64,000 nucleotides of DNA from Sphingomonas sp. (GCF_024508665.1 NZ_JANINP010000007.1:806001-870000); one strand, 5' to 3'. Numbered from the stretch's first letter, positions 24,492 to 34,892 are shown. Notes: generated by a model not told the origin, from the sequence alone. Numbers and translations: made by a program.

Positions 24492-25766
24492 CACGTTTGC
24501 AACTTGCCTCGCGCGTAGGAACGGCTGCCATTGGCCGCGCGCGGCGCTCCGCCACAGCCATTCGAACGGACCATAAGCGAATCGATCGAGCCAGGGTTTC
24601 GACCACGCGAGCATCAACAGCCACATCCCGGCGACGACGATCAAGCACTGCCAACGCTGCAGATAGCCATACCAGCCCAGGCCATAGCCGTTGAAGATCA
24701 ACGTGCAGACGATCGAGGTGCCGAGATAATTGGAAAAGGCCATCCGTCCCGTGGCGGCGAACCGATCCGCCAGCCCGGGCAGGCGCCCCGATTGCACGAA
24801 CAGGATCACCAGGGCGGCATAGCCTAGGCTGAGCCACGGCCGCAGCAGCGTGAGCTGGATCGCCTCGGTCGCGATCATCGTCAGCGGCGACCAGTGGGTG
24901 GCGCTTAGCCAGTCGATGAGCGGAATATAGCCCGCCCAGGCCAGCGGCACAGCGGCGGCGGTCAGCCAATAAGCGCGCCGCGACCAGGTTCCGGAAAAGA
25001 ATCCCCAGCGGAACAGCGCCATGCCGATCAGCATCAGCGCCAGCGTGTCGACGAACGCGATGCGGTTGATCACCGTCTGGAAAAAGATCGCTGTCCGCGC
25101 CCGGACGGCCAGCGCGTCGGCATAGTTGTCGCGATAGCCGGCCAGTTCCCGCGCGATCCCGTCGCGATGCGGGTCGGCCTGTTGCACGAACGAACGCCAG
25201 TCGGCGACCATCTGCGGATCGGCGCCGGGTTGCGTGGACGCGACCCGGGCCGCCTCGATATGCTGATAAGCGAGCATCCCGTCGGCAAATTTGAACGCCA
25301 GCAGCAACAGGCCGATCGTCGCCAGCATCCGCGGCGGCGCGCGCCAGCCGATGAACGCGATCATCCCCGTCAGCGCGTAGAGCACCAGGATGTCGCCTGC
25401 CCAGATCAGATAGGCATGGACCATGCCGAACACGAACAGGGTCGCCATCCGCGCATAATGGACCTTGGCCGGCTGCTGGCCGCTCGACAACGCGCGATCG
25501 GCGATCAGCAGGGTCGATGCGCCGAACATCATCGTGAACAGCCCGCGAAACTTGCCGTCGCCGATCGCATAGGCGATCGCCCATTCCCACCAGTTCGCGC
25601 CGGTCGATCCGCCGTAGAAGCTGGGGTCGATCTCGGCATAGCCCGGCATCGCGAAGTCGATGATGTTGAGCAGCAAGATGCCCAGCACCGCGACCCCGCG
25701 CACCGCGTCGAGCGTGCGCAGCCGCTGCGGCGCGGCCGCGCCATCGCTCGCCGGCAGGTCGGTCAC
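24483..25766 (-). CDS. DUF418-family membrane protein
   Basis: A 427-residue inner-membrane protein with about ten hydrophobic helices. The N-terminal motif is RLRTLDAVRGVAVLGILLLN (residues 15-34), the DUF418/acyltransferase-3-like opening. The C-terminal DUF418 region shows AFSNYLGTSIVCTLIFNGYG followed by GPFEWLWRSA. No catalytic role is proven for the family. Its ATG at 25766 overlaps the stop of the upstream small membrane gene by four bases (ATGA), so the two are coupled. Confidence 0.93.
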   Translation of the reverse strand: MTDLPASDGAAAPQRLRTLDAVRGVAVLGILLLNIIDFAMPGYAEIDPSFYGGSTGANWWEWAIAYAIGDGKFRGLFTMMFGASTLLIADRALSSGQQPAKVHYARMATLFVFGMVHAYLIWAGDILVLYALTGMIAFIGWRAPPRMLATIGLLLLAFKFADGMLAYQHIEAARVASTQPGADPQMVADWRSFVQQADPHRDGIARELAGYRDNYADALAVRARTAIFFQTVINRIAFVDTLALMLIGMALFRWGFFSGTWSRRAYWLTAAAVPLAWAGYIPLIDWLSATHWSPLTMIATEAIQLTLLRPWLSLGYAALVILFVQSGRLPGLADRFAATGRMAFSNYLGTSIVCTLIFNGYGLGWYGYLQRWQCLIVVAGMWLLMLAWSKPWLDRFAYGPFEWLWRSAARGQWQPFLRARQVANVSQ

Positions 25767-26200
25767 CGTCGCGCGAACCAGGAGATCGGGATGCCGACCA
25801 GAACGATATGGCTAAAGAATTGCTCGGCCAGGCCGAGCGGCGTGAACGGATGCCAGCCGAAGCGCAGCGGCAGGACGACCAGGTTCATCACTGCCCATAG
25901 GCCGATGCCATATGCAATGCCCGCGAGCAGCCAGCGCGCCTTGAGTACCGGCAGCCGGTTCGCCGCGGTCACGAAGAATGCCGCCATCACCGCCATGATC
26001 GCGAAATGCAGCAGCAGCCCGACCAAAGCCACGCCGGCCCCGCCCGTAACCGCCCCATTGCCCAGGACCGCGCTCGCCAAGCCCTTGAGCATGGTTATCG
26101 GCGCTCGTCCGGCGATCAGCGTGTAGACGCATGCCGACAGGATATCGAGCGTGCCCGCGACCAGGGTCGCCACCAGGATTTTACGGCCGGTCCCCATCAT
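25763..26200 (-). CDS. Small four-helix membrane protein
   Basis: A 145-residue inner-membrane protein with helices at about 8-30, 57-79, 89-111 and 122-142, of a type common in bacteroidetes and alphaproteobacteria. No function can be read from the sequence. It is translationally coupled to the DUF418 gene by an ATGA overlap and lies 13 bases after the DUF3052 gene, so a three-gene operon DUF3052-membrane protein-DUF418 is likely. Confidence 0.8.
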   Translation of the reverse strand: MMGTGRKILVATLVAGTLDILSACVYTLIAGRAPITMLKGLASAVLGNGAVTGGAGVALVGLLLHFAIMAVMAAFFVTAANRLPVLKARWLLAGIAYGIGLWAVMNLVVLPLRFGWHPFTPLGLAEQFFSHIVLVGIPISWFARR

Positions 26201-26212
26201 CCCGCTCCCCCT

Positions 26213-26659
26213 TCACCGCAATTCGCGGCGTATCACCAGTTTGAGTCCCGACCAGATCGCGTCGACCGCGCACACTTTCACGTCGACGAGCCCGGTCGGC
26301 AGCGCCACCGCGCGGATCACATCCTCGGTGACGTCGGTCGGCACCCTGGACGCCTTTTTCGGCCATGACACCCAGATCTGTCCGGCCGGAGCGATCATGG
26401 TCCGCAGTTTCAAGGTCAGCCGCTCCAGCTCGGCGCGGTCGGTCACGAATATATGTGCGGCTTCGAGCCCCGTAACCGGCGCATCGAGTTCGACCACGCC
26501 GATCGCAACGGGATCGATCTCCGCCCGCACGCCGTCCGGCATGGCGTGGAACCAGGCGCGCATACCCGGCGCGAGCGATAATTTCTTCGCCAGCGGCGTC
26601 CCCGAATAGCCCGCGGAGCCCGCATGCGGGTGCGAAGACGAAGCGTCGGGCGATGCCAT
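26213..26659 (-). CDS. DUF3052-family protein
   Basis: A 148-residue soluble protein of the DUF3052 family. The start region SGTPLAKKLSLAPGMRAWF and the segment WVSWPKKASRVPTDVTEDVI (about 100-119) are family hallmarks. The reaction is unknown. The start is the ATG at 26659 (MASPDASS); the frame reaches 26728 but has no better initiation site. It is first in a likely operon with the two membrane genes downstream. Confidence 0.87.
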   Translation of the reverse strand: MASPDASSSHPHAGSAGYSGTPLAKKLSLAPGMRAWFHAMPDGVRAEIDPVAIGVVELDAPVTGLEAAHIFVTDRAELERLTLKLRTMIAPAGQIWVSWPKKASRVPTDVTEDVIRAVALPTGLVDVKVCAVDAIWSGLKLVIRRELR

Positions 26660-26753
26660 GGCGCCGACGCTATCACCAACCCGCTGTTCTACAACAGCCC
26701 CATCCATTCCCCTCCCGCTTGCGCGCAAACCGGATGGGGAGGAGATCCTCCGA

Positions 26754-28970
<2,217 letters not shown>

Positions 28971-29023
28971 GCCGCACGCCCTTAGCGGCCTCGCTCGCAT
29001 CCGTCACCCGTCCAGACCGTTTC

Positions 29024-29049
29024 GGAACCGCTTCGCCGTAACGATCGTT
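29024..29049 (+). promoter_or_regulatory. Candidate EcfG-type stress promoter
   Basis: GGAAC at 29024-29028 and CGTT at 29046-29049 are separated by 17 bases, a full match to the alphaproteobacterial general-stress consensus. The ATG of the Ala-rich secreted protein lies 31 bases further on, behind an AGGAGAG ribosome-binding site. Confidence 0.55.
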
Positions 29050-29080
29050 GTGCGGCGGTTCCAAAGGACAGGAGAGTAAC

Positions 29081-29734
29081 ATGCGTTTCCCAACCATTCT
29101 GGCGTGCGTATCGGGGGTCGCACTTGTCGCCGCGTCACCGGCGTTGGGGCAGGGGAAAAAGGATCGGGCGCGCGAAGCTGTCGCCGCCGCTCAGGCCAAA
29201 GTCGATGCGGCGAGCAAGGTCGGTGCCGCGGGCGAAGTGCCCCGGTTGCTGGCCCAGGCGCAGGCCGCGCTTCGTACCGCGCAGGAGGATCTGGCGGGCG
29301 ATCATAAGGAACAGGCGATCGCCGACGCCAATCACGCTTCGATGCTGGCCGACCAGGCGCTGGGCGAGGCGCAGCGCGCCAAGCTCGCTCGTGCCCGCGA
29401 CGACAAGCAGGCGGCCGACGCCGCTGCCGCGGACGCCGCGCGATCGGCGGCCGATGCCAATGCCCGGGCGGCCGCGGCGGAAGCCGCCGCCGACGCCGCG
29501 CGCAACGCCCCGCCGCCGGCTCCGGTCGTGATCGCGGCGCCGCCGCCACCCCCGGCGCCCGCGCCGACCAGCACGACGGTAACGACCGAGACGGTCGCTC
29601 CCGCCGCGCCGGCGAAGGTCGTCACCAAGACGGTCCCGCGCAAACGCGTGGTGACGCGACGCCACGTCGTCCGCAAGGCGGCGCCGGCCACGGTCAAGAC
29701 CAAGACCACGGTCACGACCGCCACGAACCAATGA
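29081..29734 (+). CDS. Secreted Ala-rich helical protein with Pro-rich and basic tail (DUF4398-like)
   Basis: A 217-residue exported protein. The signal peptide is about 1-23 (AASPALGQ). A long Ala/Lys/Asp-rich helical, coiled-coil-like region (about 25-145) resembles the envelope DUF4398 domain. Then come a Pro/Ala stretch (APPPPPAPAPTST) and a Thr/Lys/Arg-rich tail that may bind polyanions. The ATG at 29081 follows AGGAGAG. A full EcfG-like promoter lies just upstream, suggesting induction under general stress, perhaps to reinforce the envelope. No enzymatic motif is present. Confidence 0.8.
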   Translation: MRFPTILACVSGVALVAASPALGQGKKDRAREAVAAAQAKVDAASKVGAAGEVPRLLAQAQAALRTAQEDLAGDHKEQAIADANHASMLADQALGEAQRAKLARARDDKQAADAAAADAARSAADANARAAAAEAAADAARNAPPPAPVVIAAPPPPPAPAPTSTTVTTETVAPAAPAKVVTKTVPRKRVVTRRHVVRKAAPATVKTKTTVTTATNQ

Positions 29735-29801
29735 GACATCGGGCCCGGGCTGCAGTCCGGGCCACCTAAACCAGCCAAGTGTCCCCTCTCCCGTGTGCGG
29801 G

Positions 29802-29865
29802 CGCATCAGGTCGGTCATGCCCCCGGCATGACCTAAACAGCGCGGGGCGCTGTTTACCTGATGCG
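29802..29865. repeat. Three-way-junction (cloverleaf) palindrome
   Basis: The outer stem CGCATCAGGT/ACCTGATGCG (29802-29811 with 29856-29865) encloses two perfect hairpins: GGTCATGCC-CCC-GGCATGACC (29813-29833) and TAAACAGCGC-GGG-GCGCTGTTTA (29834-29856). Outer GC-rich flanks (CCCCTCTCCCG and CGGGAGGGG) extend it imperfectly. It lies 65 bases after the secreted protein gene and next to the large inverted repeat at 29893. Confidence 0.8.
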
Positions 29866-29892
29866 GGAGGGGCCCGGCGCGTAGCGGTGGGA

Positions 29893-29955
29893 GGGTGAGG
29901 GTCTTCTTTCTTCTGTCTCGACACACGCTTGAAAGAAGAAAGAAGACCCTCACCC
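29893..29955. repeat. Large inverted repeat, type B copy 1
   Basis: Two perfect 22-base arms (29893-29914 and 29934-29955, beginning GGGTGAGGGTCTTCTTTC) flank a 19-base loop. The same arms occur around a different loop at 41010-41075. A CTCTCCCGC/GCGGGAGAG hairpin follows at 29960-29979. Located between the secreted protein gene and convergent arsC, it could stop transcription from both sides. Confidence 0.85.
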
Positions 29956-30032
29956 AACGCTCTCCCGCGTGCGGGAGAGGGCTCGAGAACGGGAAAGGCC
30001 GCACCCTGGCAGGATGCGGGCTTCGAGCGCAG

Positions 30033-30371
30033 TCAGAGGATCTCGCGCACCTTTTCCGGCGGCCGGCCCAACCGTACCCCTTTCGGCGTCTCGACCAGCG
30101 GGCGCTCGATCAGGATGGGATCCGCCGCCATCGCGTCGAGGATGGCGTCGTCCTCGGCGCCCTTGAGCGCCTTTGCCCCGTCCTCGCCCTTGCGCAGGCC
30201 CTCCACGGGGGTCATGCCTGCCGCGGCATAAAGCGCCGCCAGTTCGTCGCGCGACGGCGGATGCTTGAGATAGTCGATCACCTCGACCTCGACGCCAGGT
30301 GTCGCTTGCAGGATCGCCAGCGTCTCGCGCGATTTCGAGCAGCGCGGATTATGCCAGATCGTTGCCTTCAA
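30033..30371 (-). CDS. arsC: Glutaredoxin-dependent arsenate reductase family protein (TTG start)
   Basis: A 112-residue thioredoxin-fold protein of the ArsC family, reducing arsenate to arsenite with glutathione/glutaredoxin. The active site reads HNPRCSKSRE with Cys11, and the C-terminal LIERPLVETPKGVRLGRPPE carries the conserved Arg residues. The start is a TTG at 30371 that overlaps the stop of the upstream MFS gene (TTGA), so translation is coupled. No arsenite pump or ArsR lies nearby, so a true arsenic role is uncertain. Confidence 0.9.
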   Translation of the reverse strand: MKATIWHNPRCSKSRETLAILQATPGVEVEVIDYLKHPPSRDELAALYAAAGMTPVEGLRKGEDGAKALKGAEDDAILDAMAADPILIERPLVETPKGVRLGRPPEKVREIL

Positions 30372-31594
30372 TTGGTCTTCTCCGTCAGGAAATCGACATC
30401 GGTGCGCTCGGGTCCGATCGCCGTCCATACGACCAGGACGACAACGGTAATGCCCGCCACGATCGCCATGGCGAGGCCAAAATTGCCGCCATGGCTCTCC
30501 GCGATGGATGCCTGGATCGGGCCGTTCCGCGACGCGATCAGATTGCCCAGCTGATAGGCGAAGCCCGGGAACATGCCGCGCACCAATGCGGGCGACAATT
30601 CGTTGAGATGCACCGGTACGATGCCCCAGGCGCCCTGGACCGCGACCTGGATCAGGAAAGCGCCCAGGCCGAGCATGACCGGCGTGCTGGCGAACGCCCA
30701 TAACGGAATGATCGGGATGGCGAGCAGGCTGGCGATGATGATCGCGCGCTTGCGTCCGATATGTTCGGACCAGATACCGAAGGAGATTCCGCCCACGATC
30801 GCACCGACATTGCCGATCATCGCGAGCAGCCCGATCGTCTTGGTGTCGAAGTGATGCTGTTCCTTGAGGAACGTCGGATACAGGTCCTGTGTGCCGTGGC
30901 TGAAGAAGTTGAACGCGGTCATCAGGATGACGAGGTAGAGCGCGATCTTCCAGTTCCGCACCAACTCGCCGATCGGATTTGCCGGCCGTTCGTGGCGGCG
31001 TTTCTCGAACGCCGGACTTTCGTCGACATGCATGCGGATCAGGAAGACCAGGATCGCCGGCGCGATCCCGACCATGAACAGCCCGCGCCAGCCGATCGCG
31101 TCGAACAACAGGAAATAGACCAGGCTCGCGAGGAAATAGCCGGTCGGATAGCCTGACTGCAGCAGCCCGGAGACGGGACCGCGCAGCTTGATCGGGATCG
31201 ATTCCATCACCAGGCTGGCGCCGATTCCCCATTCGCCGCCCATGCAGAAGCCGAACAGGGTGCGGATCACGAACAGACTGGTCAGCGACCAGGCGAAGGC
31301 CGAGGCGAACGAGAAGAGCGAGAACAGCAGGATCACGATCATCATGATCGGCCGCCGCCCGAATCGGTCGGCCATCCAGCCGAAGACGAACGCGCCGAAC
31401 GGCCGCGCGGCGAGCGTCAGGAAGGTCGCTTCCGACACCGTCTTGATGTCGGTGCCATATTCCTTGGCGATCGCCGACAGCATGAACACGAGCAGGAAGA
31501 AATCGAACGCATCGAGCGTCCAGCCAAGATAGCTCGCCCAGATCGAATGGACCTGCTTGCGCTGCAATCCCTTGAGCTCTGCGACCAACGACAT
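30368..31594 (-). CDS. MFS transporter, SHS (sialate/lactate:H+ symporter)-like
   Basis: Predicted inner-membrane symporter of 408 residues with 12 hydrophobic segments. The opening WASYLGWTLDAFDFFLLVFM and the loop GWMADRFGRRPIM are hallmarks of the metabolite:H+ symporter group that includes lactate and sialic acid carriers. The start is the ATG at 31594 (MSLVAELKG), because the longer frame overlaps other genes without a start signal. Its stop overlaps the arsC start. The substrate is probably a small carboxylate, by family only. Confidence 0.92.
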   Translation of the reverse strand: MSLVAELKGLQRKQVHSIWASYLGWTLDAFDFFLLVFMLSAIAKEYGTDIKTVSEATFLTLAARPFGAFVFGWMADRFGRRPIMMIVILLFSLFSFASAFAWSLTSLFVIRTLFGFCMGGEWGIGASLVMESIPIKLRGPVSGLLQSGYPTGYFLASLVYFLLFDAIGWRGLFMVGIAPAILVFLIRMHVDESPAFEKRRHERPANPIGELVRNWKIALYLVILMTAFNFFSHGTQDLYPTFLKEQHHFDTKTIGLLAMIGNVGAIVGGISFGIWSEHIGRKRAIIIASLLAIPIIPLWAFASTPVMLGLGAFLIQVAVQGAWGIVPVHLNELSPALVRGMFPGFAYQLGNLIASRNGPIQASIAESHGGNFGLAMAIVAGITVVVLVVWTAIGPERTDVDFLTEKTN

Positions 31595-31620
31595 CCGGTT
31601 CTCCCCGATTTGGGGAGGGG

Positions 31621-32283
31621 CTACGCCAAACGCCGCGTCCGCGCCACCCACCAGGCGAGCACCGCGAGGACGCCATAAGCGAACAATCCCAGCCAGCCGG
31701 TGGAGGCGGGGGCGGGCCCGGCCTCGGTCGGTTGCGGAGTCGTCCAGTTGATCGCCTGCAATGCCGCCATGCCGATCGCCAGCGCCCAGGGCGACCATTT
31801 GCCCATCGCACCGGTCGCGCGCGTCCGGCTGACGAAGAACCATAGCCCGCCGAACGCGAAGGCGAGTTCGAGCGGAATCTCGATCCACGGATGGTTCCAC
31901 AGCCCGAAGCCGAGCTTGGGCGGGCTGCCCGCAAGAGTCAGGTCGGGGCGATGGACCAGCAGGTCGATCACCCAATGCGATACCACCACCGCACCGCCGA
32001 TCGCGCCGGTGGTCCAGCTGCCGCCCAGCGCTTTCACCGCGACGGCGAACAGCATGCCCCAGCCGATCGCCCCGGCCAGGCTGTGCGTCCAGGGCATGTC
32101 GTACAGATCCATCGCATTCATCACCGTCGCACCGGGCAGCAACCGCATCTTCTCGACGCCCAGGATCAGGAAGCTGAAGAAAGCGATGTCGACCAGCTGC
32201 GCGGCGACGAACAGGGCGCCGAGCCGCGGCGATTTGGGTGACGTCGCGGCGGCGAAGGCCGGCGCGTAGTGACCGATGAACAT
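31621..32283 (-). CDS. Multi-helix membrane protein, DUF457-like
   Basis: A 220-residue membrane protein with about six hydrophobic segments. Elements that recall the DUF457/YdjM 'membrane-bound metal-dependent hydrolase' family are the N-terminal MFIGHYAPAFAA, MPWTHSLAGAIGWG and VVSHWVIDLLVHRPD. The His/Asp residues in those motifs would be the metal ligands. It lies 26 bases upstream of the symporter gene on the same strand. Family assignment is moderate and the function is unknown. Confidence 0.78.
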   Translation of the reverse strand: MFIGHYAPAFAAATSPKSPRLGALFVAAQLVDIAFFSFLILGVEKMRLLPGATVMNAMDLYDMPWTHSLAGAIGWGMLFAVAVKALGGSWTTGAIGGAVVVSHWVIDLLVHRPDLTLAGSPPKLGFGLWNHPWIEIPLELAFAFGGLWFFVSRTRATGAMGKWSPWALAIGMAALQAINWTTPQPTEAGPAPASTGWLGLFAYGVLAVLAWWVARTRRLA

Positions 32284-32322
32284 TGACCCCTCCCGTCCCG
32301 GCGTGCGGCCGGTGCGGCTAAT

Positions 32323-32574
32323 CTAGGTCGGCCTGGCCTTGCGGGCCAGCCGTGTCTCGCGCGTGCAGGCGGCGTGCGCGCAGAGGCTGTGCGGGCGATC
32401 ATCGCGCATGGGACGGCCAGGATCGCGCGGCACCGCTATCCAATGCGTCTCGCCCCCCGAACAGAGCGGCAGCCACAATTGCCCCGGCACTGCGGCGGTC
32501 ACCGGCGCCGCCGCCAGGATCGCCAGCGCGGGCAGGCCGCCGAGCGCGGCGATTCGGCGCGGCGCGGTCGTCAC
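32323..32574 (-). CDS. Small Cys-containing secreted protein
   Basis: An 83-residue protein with an N-terminal hydrophobic signal (about 8-28, ending VTAAVPG) and a mature part with three Cys (LPLCSGGE, SLCAHAACTRE) and a basic tail (RLARKARPT). Similar short unassigned proteins occur in sphingomonads. Its ATG at 32574 overlaps the upstream stop (ATGA), so it is coupled to the gene before it. The Cys pattern suggests metal or disulfide chemistry, but no family is recognised. Confidence 0.6.
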   Translation of the reverse strand: MTTAPRRIAALGGLPALAILAAAPVTAAVPGQLWLPLCSGGETHWIAVPRDPGRPMRDDRPHSLCAHAACTRETRLARKARPT

Positions 32575-33044
32575 GACCCGGTGGTCGCGGCGCCGCCGCC
32601 TGGTTGCGAAGTCGACGAGACATCGGATTGACGGACCGCGACGAACGAGGCGGTAACGCCGGCCGGGGCTCCCGGGCCATGCGCATGGACCCGCACCACG
32701 CTGCCCACCAGACAGGGGATCTGGTTGACGCCCTCGGGCCAGGAATAGGCCGGAACCCCGCGATAATCATATCGCCAGCCGGCGGTCGGCGTACCGTCGA
32801 TGCCGAGCCCAATCAGCGCGAAGACCGGCGGAGCATCCTCGCGATCGGCGCATCCCGCGGTGCCGCTGACGGCAAGGGCATAGCCGCCGCCCATATCGAG
32901 CGTGCCCTGCACCTTGCCGGTGCCGTCCTCGGTGAAGTCGAACACGCCCTCGCCGAAGATCAGCGCCAGCGCCGCGGCGGCATCGTCCCCGACCAGGGCG
33001 GTCGAGTTGTGATAGCTGCGATAGGTCCATTTGCCATCAAGCAT
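32571..33044 (-). CDS. Hypothetical protein divergent from tyrosinase
   Basis: A 157-residue soluble-looking protein starting MLDGKWTYRSYHNS. It has a beta-rich pattern (FDFTEDGTGKVQGTLDMG, ALAVSGTAGCADRED) and a Ser/Gly-rich tail. I recognise no family. It is the first gene of a two-gene unit facing the tyrosinase across a 252-base AT-rich region. That layout suggests coregulation with the tyrosinase and DJ-1 genes, which is inference. Confidence 0.65.
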   Translation of the reverse strand: MLDGKWTYRSYHNSTALVGDDAAAALALIFGEGVFDFTEDGTGKVQGTLDMGGGYALAVSGTAGCADREDAPPVFALIGLGIDGTPTAGWRYDYRGVPAYSWPEGVNQIPCLVGSVVRVHAHGPGAPAGVTASFVAVRQSDVSSTSQPGGGAATTGS

Positions 33045-33179
33045 CGCACCACCGCTCCAAGAGAATCGAAGTAAAGATTAACATTCATATGAGCGCCAGC
33101 AAAGGTCGACACCAAAATAAATTGCCTTGTGGCTTTACATGAGGAAGTATTATGCTCGAGTCGATGTCGATATCCAGTC

Positions 33180-33215
33180 AAAATGGACATAATATTTATG
33201 TCTAAAATGGACATA
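33180..33215. promoter_or_regulatory. Repeat-rich candidate control region for tyrosinase
   Basis: The 12-mer AAAATGGACATA occurs at 33180-33191 and again at 33204-33215. GACATAA-TAT-TTATGTC (33186-33202) is a perfect inverted repeat overlapping both. The region is strongly AT-rich for this genome and lies about 80 bases upstream of the tyrosinase ATG. It is a good candidate operator; the regulator is not encoded nearby. Confidence 0.5.
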
Positions 33216-33296
33216 TCGACTGTAACTTGACCGTAATCGGCGTGTACCTGCCTGTATTCTGACATCGCCGTTAGGCACGTTGAGGGGATTCGACGC

Positions 33297-34892
33297 ATGA
33301 GCACGCCTGCCGCACCCGGGATTCGCCGTTCGATCGCCGATATCCAGGCCGATTACGACGCCGGCAACACGGCCGAGCTCGAAAATCTGATGCGCGCATG
33401 GAAAGGGATCAAGGAACTTCCTCCCGGCGATCCGAACTCGTTTTTCACGCTCGGCGGCTTCCATGGCGAGCCGTTCCGCGGTCCCGGCGCTTATGCCAAT
33501 GCCTGGTGGGGCGGCTATTGCCAGCACGCCACCGTGCTCTTTCCCACCTGGCACCGCGTCTATCTCTACAAGCTGGAAAAGGCGTTGCAGAGCATTCCGG
33601 GGTGCGAGAGCGTCACGCTGCCATTCTGGGACGAGTGCAGCGCCGATTCGCAGGCGAACGGCATCCCGCGCGCGCTGACCGACGAGAAGTTCGAGCTCGA
33701 CGGCGTGCTGATCGACAATCCGCTGCGCTCGTTCGTGCTGCCCATGGCGATCGTCGACCAGGTGTCGCAGGACAGTGGCAGCGATCCCAACAGCCCGAGC
33801 TACAGCAAGCCGCAGGGGTATGAGACCGTGCGCTACCCGCTATCCGGCCTGGTCGGCACGCCGGCCGATCAGTCGGCGACGCAGGATCACAATGCCGGCT
33901 TCCCCAATTATGCCGCGAACGTGAAGACGCTCGACGCCAACATCATGGCGTGGCTGACCATGCCGGTCTATTCGGGCGCGGTGACGCGCGGGCTCGTCGT
34001 CAACCAATTCCAGAAATGCCTGGACGCTCCCAATTACACCTTGTTTTCGAACACGACCTCGATGCGGGCGTGGAACAAGGCCAATCCCGACAAGCCGGTG
34101 GTCGCGCTCGAATCGCCGCACAATTACATCCACCTTGCGGTCGGCGGGTTCGATATCCCGGCCTATAACGCCTCGCCGATCGCCGGTGCCAACGGCGACA
34201 TGGGAGAGAATGACACCGCCGCACTCGATCCGATCTTCTTCTTCCACCATTGCTTCATCGATTACGCCTTCTGGATCTGGCAGCGGCGGCAGGGCGCTAC
34301 CCGGGATTTCACGATCGACATGCAGGATCCGGGTGCATCCTATGCCAACAACCAGCCGCCGGCGGGCGCCAATCAGGGCGACATGCTGACGATGGCGACC
34401 CCGCTGATTCCGTTCCAGCGCGCCGACGGCAGTACGTTCGTCAGCAGCGATTGCGTCGATATCGAAGGCCAGCTCGGTTATACCTACGGCCCCGGCTCGC
34501 TCGACGCGTTCGCGGCCCCGTCGCCGCCGGTCGCGATGTTCGCGGCGGGCGAAGCGACGCGGCAGGTCCGGGTCAGCGGAATCGACCGGTCGAAGATCGC
34601 GGGCTCGTTCATCATCGCCGCTTATGCCGAGGTCGATGGCGCGCATCGGCTCGTGGGCGCCGAGGCAGTGCTCAGCCGCTGGAACGTGACCGGCTGCGCG
34701 AATTGCCAGACGCGCCTGAGCGCGGGCAGCGAATTCCAGGTCGCCGCCGACCGCGCCGCGAGCGGGGTCAACGTCGTCGTGCACACGCGCAACGGGCCGA
34801 TCGGTGACGTACCGCCGTCGTTCCAGTCGGCCGGGCAAGTGCGCGCGCTGGCCACCCAGGCCGAGGTGCCGTTCAAGGTAGAGATCGTCTGA
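33297..34892 (+). CDS. Tyrosinase-family type-3 copper protein
   Basis: Predicted phenol oxidase with a binuclear copper site, 531 residues. CuA ligands are His56 (GGFHGEPF), His77 (CQHATVLF) and His86 (TWHRVYL). CuB ligands are His275 and His279 (SPHNYIHL) plus one of His317/His318 (FFFHHCFIDYAFW). Cys75 two residues before His77 mirrors the Cys-x-His thioether of fungal tyrosinases. There is no signal peptide. Residues after about 400 form a beta-rich C-terminal domain with CANCQTRLSAG, which may shield the active site. It is followed 20 bases later by a DJ-1/PfpI gene. The substrate is unknown. Confidence 0.92.
   Translation: MSTPAAPGIRRSIADIQADYDAGNTAELENLMRAWKGIKELPPGDPNSFFTLGGFHGEPFRGPGAYANAWWGGYCQHATVLFPTWHRVYLYKLEKALQSIPGCESVTLPFWDECSADSQANGIPRALTDEKFELDGVLIDNPLRSFVLPMAIVDQVSQDSGSDPNSPSYSKPQGYETVRYPLSGLVGTPADQSATQDHNAGFPNYAANVKTLDANIMAWLTMPVYSGAVTRGLVVNQFQKCLDAPNYTLFSNTTSMRAWNKANPDKPVVALESPHNYIHLAVGGFDIPAYNASPIAGANGDMGENDTAALDPIFFFHHCFIDYAFWIWQRRQGATRDFTIDMQDPGASYANNQPPAGANQGDMLTMATPLIPFQRADGSTFVSSDCVDIEGQLGYTYGPGSLDAFAAPSPPVAMFAAGEATRQVRVSGIDRSKIAGSFIIAAYAEVDGAHRLVGAEAVLSRWNVTGCANCQTRLSAGSEFQVAADRAASGVNVVVHTRNGPIGDVPPSFQSAGQVRALATQAEVPFKVEIV

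Noticed and set aside
29056..29068. Minus-strand GGAAC motif toward purL as a stress promoter
   Set aside because: The matching CGTT is only 14 bases away, outside the 16-17 base spacing.
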